In this document: positions 14,233 to 27,603 of the stretch, one piece after another
Layout of the letters: every line of letters starts with the position of its first letter
Position numbering within the stretch: the first letter of the stretch is position 1
From: Cacajao melanocephalus
Taxonomy: Eukaryota; Chordata; Mammalia; Primates; Pitheciidae
NCBI GenBank assembly: GCA_963573385.1
Contig: CAUYLG010013737.1
Location: 97,300-161,299, forward strand
Direction: 5' to 3'
DNA: 64,000 nt
Translations under genes and position numbers: made by a program
The notes under the pieces: model-generated
Seen by the model: the letters and a program-made list of their open reading frames with translations, nothing else
What the model was told of the DNA's origin: nothing
Database searches by the model: none

Positions 14233-14799
14233 CTGAAGCAAGTTTTGAAAGATGTATCATCTATACTAAGAAACATGATATACATTCCATGATTTAAATA
14301 TATAAGGAGGAATAAAAGGACTTTTATGGTAAATAGACACTAGATTATAAAATGTTATTACAAGTTCAAGCAGATGTGTTTTAATGCCCACTGGTCTTCT
14401 GTTACAAAAATTATGAAGAAATTTGTATGAATCATCTTCATTTACTCTTTCCAGAACTCACTTCCTGGATAAAAATTTGAAATGTGTTACAACTATACCA
14501 TACCTTTTAAACATACACATTTTCTTACTTTATTTCATAACAACTTGTTGGCATGTAAATTACTATTAAACCATTTTACAAATAAGAAAAATGAAGATTT
14601 GAAAATTTGTCACTTTCTCAACACCACAGAGCTTGTAGTTTGACTGTCACCAAGTATGTGCTCTTCACCATTGTGCCAGGAAGCACAAGAACATGTGTCT
14701 GTGTTTAAGTCATTGCAAAGGTTGGGTTATGTAGTCCTCCCACTAAGTCTAAAAGCAAATCAGAGGAATTCTCCATCCCCACATGAGCAATCTTGTGGT
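14233..14799. other. Unassigned DNA
   Basis: Some motifs near 14570-14700 ('aaatgaagatttgaaaattt', 'caccacagagcttgtagttt') resemble a very diverged MIR, but not strongly enough for a call. Confidence 0.35.
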
Positions 14800-15020
14800 T
14801 CATGGGTCAGCAAGCTATAGGCCAAGGGCCAAATTCACCCAGCAGGTGTTTTAGTAAATAAAGGTGTTTTTTTAGAACACAGCCATGCTCGGTCTTTCAC
14901 ATAAGGCCTATGGCTGCTTTTACACTACAAAAGCAGAGTTAAATAGTTGCAACACACACTGTCTGGCCCACAAAGTCTAAAATACTACCTGACTCTTTGC
15001 AGAAAATATTAACCCATCTC
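14800..15020. mobile_element. hAT-Charlie type MITE
   Basis: This matches the well-known mammalian MITE carrying 'gggtcagcaa...gccaagggccaaat', 'aacacagccatgctcggtc', 'atggctgcttttacactac', 'agttgcaacacacactgtct' and 'ggcccacaaagtctaaaata' in order. Both ends are weathered. It is a non-autonomous hAT element and no coding capacity is expected. Confidence 0.75.
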
Positions 15021-17049
15021 TAAATTTGTTGATTGACAAATATAGAGAAGTGCTACTATAAGAGTGTTTTGGAAGAGGATGGGAGTGCATCTTTTGCCAT
15101 GTAACACTTATAAATAGAAAGCATGACAGGAAAGATGGGATTCCTGTAATAGATCTGCATGAGCAAGGGAATTAGGAAGGATGGAAAGTGAGGCTATGGT
15201 GCACAGTTCACCCACAGAGCACTCACAAGAACACCTTAAACAGGTCACATTGTCTATTGGCCTGTAATCTGATGAATTTAATGAAGATTTTCATATGATT
15301 CTGTTGACCAGCTATATGCATATAAACCTATGAGATCCTTCTGCAAAAAACCATCAGTTATTGTTCTGTAAAGTGATTCACACTTTCCATATAGACTCCA
15401 ATAGTAGAGGGCATCAGGAAAGGAAAACTCCCATCCCACTAGAAAGCTGATTATTCTCCAATTTTAAATGAGAAAGCAGACTTGTCTGAAAACTTTTCCA
15501 GTATGTTTAGAATGATGTCACTCTTCATTGTTAATGCACTCAGGTGCTTTTTGATCATCTAGTCATTCGTTTAGGCCCTACAAGTAACTCTAAAGGTGAA
15601 AGCCCACTGGAACACTGATTTGCCCTAATGCAGTATATTTGTATAATAGAGTTTAAATATTTCCATCTCAAGATTGGACTTCAGCTTAGATAATGGGTCT
15701 GCATGTGTGTGGATTTTCCCCACACACACTCATACACACTATCACTCATACCAAGAAGCTCCTCAGAAGTTGTTGGCAGCCTACATTACTGGCATATTTC
15801 CAGTGAATTAACAAAAGCAGAAACATTTCTGGTTGATGATACAGTTTCTTACAAATCACTTCCCAGCCTTTCCTTCAGTCACTGTTTCTTAAAACATGAA
15901 AGAAGAAAAGGTACTTTTAATTTGAAAAGTGGTCTGTAAACTTCATATGGGAGGGAGGGAGAATTTGCCAAAGTGATTAAGTCCATGTGTGAAGGACTAA
16001 GTGAAAGCTTCGGGCATTCTGTCTCACGTTATTTTCACATTGCTTTTTTTTTTTTTTCTTTTCCAATTTACACAACTATGTGGGTGGCCACATGTCTATT
16101 TGTTTGCCTTGTTTTTCAACAAGTGAAACTAGGGGTTGAGAAAGGGAGGCTATAGGGTCATGTTTTTTAACTCATAGAAGTCATGGTTTTATTATTTTCA
16201 GATTGAGCCAATGTGCAACTGAATAAGTTCTCTCATTAGCAGAGCCCAGAAACAGATGGCAGTTGTGCATATGAAGTTATTTTTGTGCCGCTTACATACT
16301 TGAGAACATTCTTATCTTTCATTTTGCTTATACAGTGGTACACCCCCCACTTACAGAGCTGGCATAATAAGACAGAGTTGGAATACCAATCTATATATAA
16401 GAATTTTACAAAGAGAAAAACACCCATATCATATTGGTGTTTATCATATTGATGCTAAAAAGAAGTCATTCCTTCTTAATATACCCTGCTAACCTTCTAT
16501 GATTTATTTGGTAATCGAAACTGACCCTAAGAACTCTACAACTGAATCAAAACGTGTGGTAAATTCTTAATCTAGTATTCAAAGTCAGCATGTTCCGTAT
16601 TTTAAAGATTATATATTCATAGAATTTTTACATGACTTTAATAATACATGCTGGCAAGGAATTCCAACCATGCATTTCCCCTCTTTCACTCAGCCTAGCT
16701 TCACTTATTGTATTACAAGGTGACTAAAGTTAATGACAATACATTGTATTCTTAAAAAATATAAAGAGGATGAATGTTAAGTGCTCTCACCACAAAAATG
16801 ATAACTATGAGAGGTAATGCATTTGTTAATTTGCTAGATTTAACCACTTCACAGTGTGTGTGTATGTACCTGTGTGTATATATAATATACATTTCAAAAC
16901 ATTATAGCATAAAATGTTATCTGCCCATAACCAAAAAAATAAGATATTAAAGTGGTATCGAGAAAACCATACAAAAATAAAAGCGTGGCCTCCCGCAATA
17001 TATAAATGGTAGCATATAATTTATCTCAGTGCAGTATTTTCTTTCGCAG
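15021..17049. other. Unassigned intergenic DNA
   Basis: Nothing recognisable. It includes a short CA-rich stretch at 15719-15750, a T-run at 16044-16057, and TG/TA-rich sequence at 16855-16890. Open frames of 60-78 codons (15703-15939, 15973-16155, 16236-16427) have no motifs. Confidence 0.4.
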
Positions 17050-17780
17050 ATATATGATTTTTCATATCCTAGTTGGCAATAGTTCTTACAACTTCTCTAC
17101 AGGAACAGCATCATGATCAATTCTACCAAGAGCACCCTTTTGTTATTTTTCCTTTCATTTTTCCTTCATATTGCCTCATGACTTTCATCTCCCTTCATGC
17201 ATACATAGATTTCAAATATGCCTTATCTATTTTCTTGTCCATTCATGCACCATTATGAAACACAGGTTTCTTGTGTGTTTTTAGTTGCTCATAACATTTT
17301 TGTGTATATACCCACCATATATAATCTGTGTTCACATAATAGTAAACACTTGGTTACCACTAACTTCTCTCACTATCACAAAAACACTGCATGAACATGT
17401 TCATGCTTTTGACTTTATGGACCTGTACAGGAAATTTTTAATAATGTATGTTTAGTATTTCCATATAAACACATAATTTCATTGAGTACTATCAAATGCT
17501 TCCCAAAATGACTATACTTCTTTATTCTGCTTCCAGTATTTCATGAAGGTTCCTGTTTCTACACATCCACATATGTCCATGTTTGCCAATCTGATGGATT
17601 TAACCTGGCAAAAAAAAAAAATGCCCCTCTTATGATTACTAGTGGAATAGATAATCTACCATTTTTTACAATTAGTCAATTTCTGTATTGTCTTCTGTGA
17701 ACTGACCATTCATTCATATATTTTACCTATTTTCTTTTGGAATTTCTTACATGTTAATCAGAAATCAGAATAGGAATGGT
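17050..17780 (-). mobile_element. Possible degraded antisense L1 fragment
   Basis: The plus strand carries blocks like antisense L1 ORF2/3'UTR: a 'gcagatatatgatttttcat' region, 'aggttcctgtttctacacat' near 17549, and 'ttcttacatgttaatcaga' near 17744. Divergence is high and the boundaries are guesses. Confidence 0.35.
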
Positions 17781-17915
17781 CATATTCTTTGACCCAGTAT
17801 TTCTAGATATTAAATTTATACTCATTTTGAATATTCTCTAGATTTGTCATCTATGTCCTTGAACATATGTGTAACATGGCCAAATCCACCAGTTTTCTTG
17901 TAAATTACTGCTAGA

Positions 17916-18004
17916 GGAGTTTGAGGCTACAGTGAGCTATGTTCATGCCACTGCACTCCAGACTAAACAACAAAAGAGAATCTGTCTCTAAACAAAATAG
18001 TAAA
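17916..18004 (+). mobile_element. Very short 5'-truncated Alu (3' end only) with TSD
   Basis: Only about 90 bp of the Alu right arm remain: 'gaggctacagtgagctatg', 'gccactgcactccagact' and an A-rich tail. A 15-bp repeat with one mismatch (TAAATTACTGCTAGA at 17901-17915, TAAATTATTGCTAGA at 18005-18019) brackets it. It is therefore a genuine severely truncated insertion, not a leftover of deletion. Confidence 0.85.
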
Positions 18005-18019
18005 TAAATTATTGCTAGA

Positions 18020-18889
18020 CCAATGTATCTTAAGAAACATTTTCCTCCCTCACAGTTATAGACATTCTCCTATCTGTATATTTACGTATATTTGTGTATA
18101 TTTTTACACACATAAACATGTATCTCATTGTATTACTTTAACATTTATAACTTAGTTATTTGGATTTCACTTTTTTATATGCTCTGAGGTATGGATTCAA
18201 CTTTATTTTTATTTAATAGGCGATTTTTCCCAAAACAATTACACAGCACATCTATGTCTATTATTACTAATTGATTTATGGTGCCATCGTTACCATATAT
18301 CAGTTTATCTTATAACTCAGTGTGCCAGCTCTGTAATATTTTTATTAGGCTATTAATCTGTATCTATTTTTTATCCCCATACTATTTTATTTTTATTTAA
18401 GTTTAGCAAATACAAAAAAGATATATAAAACATGAGACTACACCTAAAAAATAAACTTGATTAAGAAATTAAATATTGCTAGCATCTGTCCTAATCAATA
18501 CACCATGCCTTCTGTCCAAAAATGATGACTCTCCTGATCTTTAACACTATGATTATTTTGATGTGCATTAGTTAACCATCAGACACCTGATAAGTATTAG
18601 AAACTGTTTGGTTATTTATTTATAGCTTAATTATTTTATGGTAAAGAACATACCATGTATGATTTCACTCTTTTGAAATTTGTAGACACATGCTCTATCC
18701 CATACCACAGGTCAATTTTTTAAAGGTTTTATGTATATTTTAAAATGATGTCTTCTACTGTTTGTCTCTCTGGTGGTTCAATCTTCTGTATGCTTATTTT
18801 GCTTAATGATTTTTTTTCTTGTTTTATAAATTTCCAGAAATGTATTAAAATTTCTCATTAAATATATGGTATTGTCATTTTCTCTTTCA
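18020..18889. other. Unassigned AT-rich DNA
   Basis: No clear repeat. It may be an extension of the antisense L1M that follows. Confidence 0.35.
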
Positions 18890-19560
18890 AATCCTCCTAT
18901 TCTTATAAAATTAAAGGGTATGTTATTTTTATATATAGTTTGAATGCATACATCTTCCTGGAAACCTATCTTTTAATCTCATTGGTAAATGTTTATCTCA
19001 CTGCTAAAATTTGGATTACGCTTTCCATCTTATTATTGCTTCCTACTTACTCTTCCCATCCTGTGTTTGCTTTTCCCTCTTCTCACATAGTAGTTTATTT
19101 TGGGTTGAATGAGCATTCTCTGTTACTCTATTACTATTCTCCTTTGTTTCTTTTATAGTTACTCTAGAGAGTATAACATGCATCCCACTATGCATGCACT
19201 CATAAGTGAACATCCATGACGACTAAAAAAAGCACCTTATTTTCCCTAGGAAAATGTGAGGATCTTAGAATGCCTTAGCTTTATTACTGCCCCCTCCTCT
19301 TGACTTACATGCTATTGTTGCCATGTACTTTGATTGCAAAAAAACATTAAATCTGTGAGCCATTTGTATTGTTTTTAGTGTAGTCAAAATTCACTGAGAT
19401 TTATCCATACATTTATCTTTCTGCTATTCATCATTATATCCTAATTTTTGAGGTTCCATCAAGGATTATGTTTCTTCTCGTCGAAAGACCACATTCTATC
19501 ATTTTCTTTGCTGCAGATTTAATAACATTAAATTCTCTTATTTTCTGTTTGTTTAAAAAG
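18890..19560 (-). mobile_element. Antisense L1M fragment
   Basis: The plus strand resembles the antisense of L1M non-coding/5' sequence: 'agagagtataacatgcatcc' near 19166, 'ttgacttacatgctattgtt' near 19299, 'tttctgctattcatcattat' near 19419. It is interrupted on its right by an Alu, and similar sequence resumes near 20430. Highly diverged; the frame at 18940-19158 is chance. Confidence 0.5.
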
Positions 19561-19566
19561 AAAAAA

Positions 19567-19870
19567 ACTTTTGGAAGGCAGAGGTGGGTGGATCACTTGA
19601 GCCCCGGAGTTCAAGATCAGCCTGAGCAATATGATGAAACCCTGTCTGTACCAAAAACACAAAAACTAACCGGCCATGGTGGTACATGCCTATAATCCCA
19701 GCTACTCTGGAGGCTGAGGCAAAAGGATCACTTGAACCCAGGAGGCTGAGGTTGCAGTGAGCTGAGATCATGCCACTGGACACCAGCCTACATGACAGAG
19801 TGAGACCCTGTCTCAAAAATAAAAAAATTTAAAAATATTAAGAAAAGGAAAAAAGAAAAAGATAAAAGAG
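19567..19870 (+). mobile_element. 5'-truncated Alu SINE
   Basis: It starts inside the left arm at 'acttttggaaggcagaggtg', lacking the first roughly 35 bp, continues through both arms, and ends in a long irregular A-rich tail (to about 19870). Older Alu type. The 87-codon minus frame is the standard antisense-Alu frame. Confidence 0.92.
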
Positions 19871-20430
19871 CATCAATCTTACTCCAAAAATCCACTACAA
19901 GATCATTTCTCTTGACTTCATCAGAAAGATAAGTCACAGAAATTAAGAGTCAGGAAGGGTAGGTTCCTCTAAGAAGAGGCAGAAAGAAAACACTGGCTTA
20001 CCTCTGGGAAAGCATAGGAAGAAGAGCTGAGGCTGCCCATGCAAATGGGTAAGAAAAGGAGGAGATCCAAGAAACTTTCAATGGTACAAGTATGCAAGAG
20101 AGGAACAATCACTACTGTGGGGAGAGGTATATCACTTGCTGTTACTCAAGCTCACTACTTAACAGGAACAAAAGTCCCAAAACACTAGGGGAGGACAGCA
20201 ATCCCTCTCTCTCCCACGGCACAGATAAAAATTCACTAAGTCTGAAGAAAAATAGAAAAATACTGTTTTTATTTCACGTTTATTTTCTTGAAGGATTTTT
20301 AAAATAACCAGTTGACATTTATTTTCTTTCATTTCTTTAATAATATAATCTGTTATTTCTGTCTTATTTTTGCTGTCTTATTTCTGTCTTATTTCTGCTT
20401 CTTTGAAAGCAATCTCTCTTGTAAATCTTT
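19871..20430. other. Unassigned DNA between halves of an antisense L1M
   Basis: Purine-rich and less AT-rich than its neighbours, with no recognised family. It contains an imperfect pyrimidine repeat of TTATTTCTGTC-like units at 20349-20402. Confidence 0.4.
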
Positions 20431-21110
20431 TAAATTTATTGTTGTCTTTGGTTTTCAACAGTTTTGCTACAATGCTGAGGTCTCATTTTATCTATAATTA
20501 TTATGTTTGAAATGTGTATTGCTTTTGAACTTACACTTTTATGGCTTTTATCAATTTTTGAAATTTTTCAGACATTTCAATTTAAATGCTGATTCTGTCC
20601 CATTCCATAGTTCATTTACTTCTGAGACTTCAAATATAAATATGTTAGACCTTATTGTTCTGTCTTTATTTATCTTGTTTGTCTTCTGTCTTTCCTGAAT
20701 TGATGTCTCTCTATCTATGGTTTCTCCTGATTAACTTCTTCTCTGATGTTTTGCAATTTTGCATTCTTTCTTTATCAACATGTATTTTGTTGTAAAGCCC
20801 ATTCAGTGAGCACTTAGATTTGGTTCAGAGAATACAAACTCATTTTGTCAAGGTCATCAAAGACTTTCCCTTTACTTAATCCAGCACTCACTCTTCATTT
20901 ACCATCATATTGGACCTATAATTAGCAAGTTCTATGCTTGATCACCCAATCCCAATAGAAAATATTAACTTTTTTCACATAATCTCCTTGATATCCTATT
21001 TTTCTTGTTTTTCAAAAATGTAATTCTAGTAAACCTTGGCAGAGTTGAATGGCAATTTCCATTCTTCTGTTGAAACCCTGCTAATAAGATATTATTTTCA
21101 TTACCTTCAA
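20431..21110 (-). mobile_element. Antisense L1M fragment (continuation)
   Basis: The plus strand follows L1M antisense order: 'gtctttggttttcaacagtt' near 20445, a 'tttttgaaatttttcagaca' block near 20554, 'cttctgagacttcaaatat' near 20618, and 'tatgttagacctta' near 20641. It probably belongs to the element at 18.9-19.56 kb. No ORF is preserved. Confidence 0.5.
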
Positions 21111-22246
21111 TTGCACTGAAATCTGATTTGACTATAAAAAGTTCAAATCCATGGGGCGTTTCTACTATATTTATATATATTTTTAAAATCCGAATATTTA
21201 TATTAAAAGGTTATGGAGTTGACTTCTGTGTATTTCAGGAAGAGCCACATTTTCTACCAAATTCACAAGATATAAACTCAAACAAAGCTTAAAAAGTACT
21301 TACCTACTGAGCTATTTAATGAAAAAAACACAATTTTGTACTTTGTGGCTTTTGCCATATGGAACAAATCAGGATTAAAACATAAACTAAAAAAAATCTA
21401 TTAATCTTCCCAGCATTTCCAAATATCTGTGTATTTTGTGCTTTTTGGATGTTTCAGTTTTTAGAGAACGTGTTTTGTGTCACATAACATACAATAACTA
21501 AGTAACATACAATAACTAAGTATTGACTCACTTGGACTACTTTAGGACTGAAAATTATTTGTGCTAATTCTATTTGTTGTTTATTTATAGAACAGGATTT
21601 ACCATTGCATAATGTAAGACCTCAACATTTGAAAAAAATTTAAAAATTGTAAGACAATAAGAAATGTCTGTAGCACTTTGGAATCATTAAATGTAACATC
21701 TAGAAAAGAGGCTGGAAAAACAAATTATTAAATCTAAAATAATAGTGCCATTTCCAAATACAAATAAAACACAAGTAATACTCAATTTTTCAAATAATAC
21801 TATTATACAGGCATGCTTGTCTTTGCTTAGTTACAGCACATCAGGAATCACTTAATGCACTACTTACCTCTCTGAATACCTTCAGGTACTTCGATTCCTT
21901 CGATAAAAATATATTGAATCTAGTACTCCTCTAAACTGACAAGGGAGAAGCAGAACAGATAAGGAAAGAGAAAAATAATATGAAAGGAATTACAGCCAGA
22001 AAAATATTGACAAGATGATGAACGTAACAGTGATAGTTGAATATATGTAAATGTGGGCTTTTAATATTTTTTTTAAATACCTATTGAATTTCTGGGATCT
22101 AATTTTGACTTCTTCCTCTTTGATTTTATGAATCATTAGTGTGCTGCTGTTCAATATATTTTGATGAAAACTATATTTCCTTTGGAAATTTTAACTACTC
22201 AGTTTCACATACGCTGCATAGTGTGATTTGATACAGACTCATGAAA
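21111..22246. other. Unassigned AT-rich DNA
   Basis: Nothing recognised apart from a short tandem duplication at 21485-21520. Confidence 0.45.
21485..21520. repeat. Two perfect tandem copies of an 18-bp unit
   Basis: TAACATACAATAACTAAG occurs twice head to tail (21485-21502 and 21503-21520) with no mismatch. The identity suggests a recent slippage duplication. Confidence 0.95.
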
Positions 22247-22510
22247 TTAAACCAATGTATTGACTCTGACTCCATGGTCCCTGCCTCTTTGCATGCCTGA
22301 GGATATGCTACAGAACAAAGTCAACAACACACTCACAACCATCTCAGGGACAGATGCTCGGTGGAAAAACTGCTCACCATTTATGGATTCCAAGCACTTT
22401 GCTGTGCCCCGAGGCACTGCTATACAAAAGAGTGTGCCAAGTGATTGGTGAAAGAAATGGATCAGCAAGCCTCTACCAGCTGTGACACACAGCATTGGGA
22501 GATGACTATT
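22247..22510 (-). other. GC-richer non-repeat block with a short open frame
   Basis: An island of balanced composition in AT-rich DNA. The minus strand is open for 82 codons (22247-22495). Codons at 22271-22291 read QRGRDHG, a signature found in animal haem peroxidases, followed by GVRVNT. Upstream residues do not convincingly match that family. There is no splice or start context I can defend. A pseudogene fragment or coincidence are the alternatives; see the findings. Confidence 0.2.
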
Positions 22511-22582
22511 TATTGCTGTTGTGTTAGGCTTCTCACACCATTTTCTGCTGGGCTAGATAAATTTGATCTCTATAAATGCTAG

Positions 22583-22923
<341 letters not shown>

Positions 22924-25361
22924 ACTTTTATTGTGAGAAAATGCAAATGATCTTGTCATTAGGGAAAACTCACCTGAGAAAATCTTTGTAAATTATGCCA
23001 TAGAGAAAAAACAAACTGGCAAAAGAAAGATGTGTTTTTTTATTATCCTTGGATCTATTGTTATAGTGGTAGATTTTTCTTGGTGGCATTATTTTCAGCA
23101 TGGGTTAGACTCACAGGATCTTTGGAGAAAAGTTTGAACTATAGTATTTTTGGAGCAAATGAGAATTGTTTCTTTATTTGTTGTATATTTTATTGAGGTT
23201 TATAATTCCTTATCATTATAATAAGTTTAAATATGAGCACTTGTTTTTATGAGTGCTTATATGTTTATGTTAATAAGTGGAATATCCAGAGATTGCTCTA
23301 GTCTTTCTACCTAATATAATTTTTGCTGTAATATGATTGCATTAAATTTAAAAGTAGTACAACATATGATCCTTAGAAATAAAAGTTTCTGCTAATAAAA
23401 GATTGTGTTTAATTCACAATTAATTTTGGTTTTCATAACCAATTAGTTGGTGACACTGAATCAGAAACAAATAAAATATTCTCAGTTAGATAGGGTATTT
23501 TATACTCTTTCTAGTTCATCACTTTTCCTCCATATATCTTATACATTTTAATAAACTCTTTGAAATCAAAGTAGTTTGAAATACCAAATAAATAATAGCA
23601 AAAGAAGATGAGGTCTGATAACCTAAGAAAGTGCAAGTCCAAACACAGGAGGGCAAATATGGAGTTCAAAATAATATTAAGAAAGCAAACAAAAACTCTA
23701 GATACAAGATGGCACATCAATCCCATGTAGCCTCTAGACATCTCGTAAAAGTTATTGTTGATAGCACATATGTACATCCTTAAAGCATTATACTGAAAAA
23801 AAAATTAACTCTTGTATTTTTAATCAACTGTTGACTTTAAAACACTAAACAAGATGATACCTGTCGCATGAAATCAACTGAATTTTTTTTATGATTAAGT
23901 ATAGAGTTTATTTGAGTAAAAACTTGAGGATAGCCCCCTGAAAAACACAGGCTCCAAATGAAGAAGATCAGTGTTCCAAAGTAAGGAAGTTGAAGATTCA
24001 CTTAACAAGGCAGAGATGGAGAAATGTTAGCAGGATTATAAAATCAATTGAATGTTTTTAATATTCATCAAATAAAACAAATATAAATGCTAGAATTTAT
24101 GAAGTTTAATAATTTATAATGAATAATTTCACATAAATAAATAGATAAGCACATACTACTTTTAGCCTGATGGAGATACACATTTTTCCAAAGATAATGG
24201 TAGTTAGAAACATATGGATATCATTAAGGAAAACATGTATTTTTAAACAATATGCTAAATAAATATTACACAATAATTTACATCCACTGATAAACATTTA
24301 TGCTTCAACTACAATTTGTAAATTATATCCAAAGTAAAATAAAGTGAGCTCACTCAGTATGACAGAAACTCATACAGTAACAGTAAAATATACAAAATCA
24401 AAGTTCAAATCAAAATAAGTCTTGACAGAAAATTACACCATCATTTACAATCCCTTCCTTAGATTATGTTGGTATTTTACAAGTTAAGAAATAATGCAAA
24501 GGATATATGTATATCCTATATATGGAAGAAAGGGTGGAAAGAGATAAAGGACAATTTGTTAGAGAACTTAACTAAAGTTTAACTCACATGTGCTTTTTAA
24601 ATAAAACCACAGATGCTAAAATTGTGCTGTATCAAATTATACAGAAATATACCAAAATTAGAAACCTTTAAGCTTCATCTAACATTTGGTTCTTGTAACA
24701 CCCTGACAAAGTTCATTTGAGATCATGTTACATAATTTGTCTGTGTTGAATTAAGTAATTAAAAAGAACATATCATTTTATTACTTATTATGTAACAAAT
24801 GTATACTTAAAGACCCAACATTCAACATGCTAGGATTTGCCAAAAGTTGCAACTGCACTTGCTTAACATTCAGATAGAGAAAAAATAATTCGGCAAAAAT
24901 CTACACTACATATTTCTGTTGTTTGAGATTCAAAAAAAAGATTTCCACAAACTTAAACCTTATCAAAACTGTTATATCAAAAGGTTAAAACACACAGTGT
25001 AAAAAACAATTTGAGATTTTTGTGTTTTCTTTAATAATTATTTTTGGCAATCAGAAATAATTGAAATTTTTTCAAGAATAGTTAAGTGGTTATTCTGGTA
25101 ATCAGAAATAATGATGAAGGTACAAGAATAATGAATTTGCTGTTAGAAAACCTTGAAGAATTATAAAAAGAATCCTAGAAGAGAGGGTATGGTGTCTGCT
25201 TCACAACATATAGAAACTTTCCTTTAATTTTGTTGTTGTTGTTGCTGAAAACAAGCATGTATAGAATTATAATACACAATTAGAGATACCAGCTTAACAT
25301 CCTGGCTTTATTGCTTATGAAGCTAAAATCCAAGCAGAAGCATGAAGTTACCAGAGTAATG
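22924..25361. other. Unassigned AT-rich DNA
   Basis: No recognised repeat or gene. Near 25043-25130 two diverged copies of a 'aatcagaaataat...caagaataat' segment follow one another. The fragment at about 23890-23960 resembles ERV-type sequence only faintly. Confidence 0.4.
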
Positions 25362-25565
25362 AATTTACTTTTAGAAAACCTTGGATCAAATCCCACTTCC
25401 AACCATTATAGAAAAAGTTAACAAGGCTGGGGCTTAGTTTATCACTATGTAAAACGACAATAATAATATCTGCCATACTTCCTTGAGAATTCACTGAAAA
25501 TTACATAAATTGCTTCTGTGGAAGCACTGTGTGAATTGCCATATAATAAATATGTTATTATTTTA
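25362..25565 (+). mobile_element. MIR SINE
   Basis: MIR motifs occur in order: 'aaatcccacttccaacca', 'ggggcttagtttatcactat', 'gtaaaacgacaataataata', 'ttgagaattcactgaaa', and an end like 'aataaatatgttatta'. Sense orientation, old and diverged. Confidence 0.75.
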
Positions 25566-26288
25566 TTATCACATTCACTAATAATGTAATAAAAGCCTCA
25601 TGTTAACATAAACTCTGGCACTCCCACATATAAAATGGCAATTTATTTTTGCAAATTTTCAGTGCCTGGAGCCACAGGTTATTTAAAATGTCATTCTAAT
25701 GCTATAATTATTTTAGTGAGACTTCCGCCCAAAATTGTATAATATAGCATTTTCAAATAAATATTTTAATGAATATTTCAGCATGTTACATGAGTATGTA
25801 TAGTAATTTAAACTTTAATAAATATTTTCTGATGTTATTCAGAATTCTTAAATAACCAATCTAGTTTTTTAAACAATAAAAAAGAAAGAGGAATACACAT
25901 TTTTTGCAGTTTATCAGTATAGCGCTTCCACTCACCCCTACCCCAATAGGCCACTTTATTGTAAAACACTGAATACAGAATAGAGAAAATGTCTCATTAT
26001 GGAACTACTCTGATATAGGATAGATTTTAAATTTTGCCTCATTCTTGGATAGGACAACTGCAAACTAAGAAATTAATAATAAAATATGTCCATGGTAGAA
26101 GTAAATCAAATCTATTTTCAAGCTTCACAGAATTTACCAAGCTAAAGGTATGCTGAAAAGAAGTTCACAATTTGAAAATAATTAAACACTGTAAGCAAAA
26201 TTCAGCAGTCATAATACCAATAGAATTAGACCATGAAGAACTTCAACAAGTAATCCTAATAGGATGAAAATATATATATTTTAAAAAG
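25566..26288. other. Unassigned AT-rich DNA
   Basis: I see nothing recognisable. It forms the 5' flank of the LINE-1 that starts near 26289. Confidence 0.45.
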
Positions 26289-27603
26289 AGGGGGTTGGTT
26301 GCCACCAAGATGGCCAAATAGGAAGAGCTCCTGTCCGCAGTTCCCAGTGAGTGTCACAGAAGGCCAGGGATCTCTGCATTTCCAATTGAGGTACCAGGTT
26401 CATCTCATTGGGACTGGTTAGATAGTGGGTAAGGCCTGAGGAGGGTGGGACAAAGCAGGGTGGGGCACCGCCTCACCTAGGAAGTGCAAGGGGCCAGAGA
26501 ACTCCCTCTCCTAGCCAAGGGAAGCCATTAGGGACTTTTTCTGACCCTCTGGCACTCTGGCTCAGATACCACACTATTTCCATGATCTTCACAATCCATA
26601 AACCAGCAGATTCCCTCTAATGCCTATAACACCAGTGCCCTGGGTTTCCAGCACAAAACTGGGTGGCTGCTTTAGCCACAGCAGTTGTTTTTTTTTTTTT
26701 TTTTCTTATACCCCAGTGGTGCCTGGAATGCCAGTGAGACAGAACTGCTCATTCCCCTGAAAAAGGGGGCTGAAGCCAGGGAGCCAAATATCTGGGGTGT
26801 GTCCCACCCCCACAAAGACCAGCAAGAAAGATCCACTGGCTCAAAATTCTCACAGCCAGCATAGCAGTCTGAGCTCAACCTGGGACATTGCAACTTAGTG
26901 TGGGGAGGGGGAATCTGCCATTGCTGAGGCTCGGGTAGGCAGTTTTAACCTTACCTCTGTAAACAAAGATTTTGGGGAGTTTACACAGCAACTGAGTGGA
27001 GCCCACAGCAACTCAGCAAGGCCTCTGAAGGCAGACTGTCACCAGACTCCCTTATTGCTGGGCAAGGCATCTCAGAATAAAGGTAGCAGCCCGTCAGGTA
27101 CTTATAAATAAAGCCCCCACCTTCCTGGGGTAGAGCAACTGGGAAAAGGGGTGGTTGTGGGTTCTGCTTCACTAGACTTAAACATCCCTGCCCGGCAGCT
27201 CTGAAGGGAGCAATGGATCTCTCAGCACAGCACTTGAGCTCCAATAAGAGACAGATTGCCTCCTCAACTGGCTTCCTGATCCCCAGGTATCCTGACTGGG
27301 AGACACCTCAGACAGGAGTGCTTTGGCTAGCATCTGGCTGGTACCCTTCTGGGATGAAGCTATCAGAGGAAGGAACAGGCAGCAATCTTTGCTATTCTGC
27401 AGCCCCCATGGGTGATTCCTAGGCAGCAGGGTCTGGAGTGGACCTCCAGAAAACTCCAGCAGACCTGCATCAGAGGGACCTGACTGTTAGAAGGAAAACT
27501 AACAAACAGAAATAGTTTCAACAACAACAGACAGGTCATCCACTCAGACATCCCAACTAAAAGTCATCAACTTCAAAGACCAAAGGTATATAAATCCACA
27601 AAG
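26289..27603 (+). promoter_or_regulatory. LINE-1 5'UTR with internal promoter remnant
   Basis: The 5'UTR opens with a G-rich leader and a CAAGATGGCC core at 26306-26315, the known YY1 site that positions L1 transcription starts. 'tctgcatttccaattgaggt' near 26372 and the GC-rich body are typical L1P 5'UTR. A 17-bp T-run (26688-26704) interrupts it and is not part of the usual consensus. In full-length L1 this region is an RNA polymerase II internal promoter with weaker antisense activity. Present activity is not shown. Confidence 0.8.

Noticed and set aside
14570..14700. Possible MIR element
   Set aside because: Only two weak motif matches in the right order, which is too little to call.
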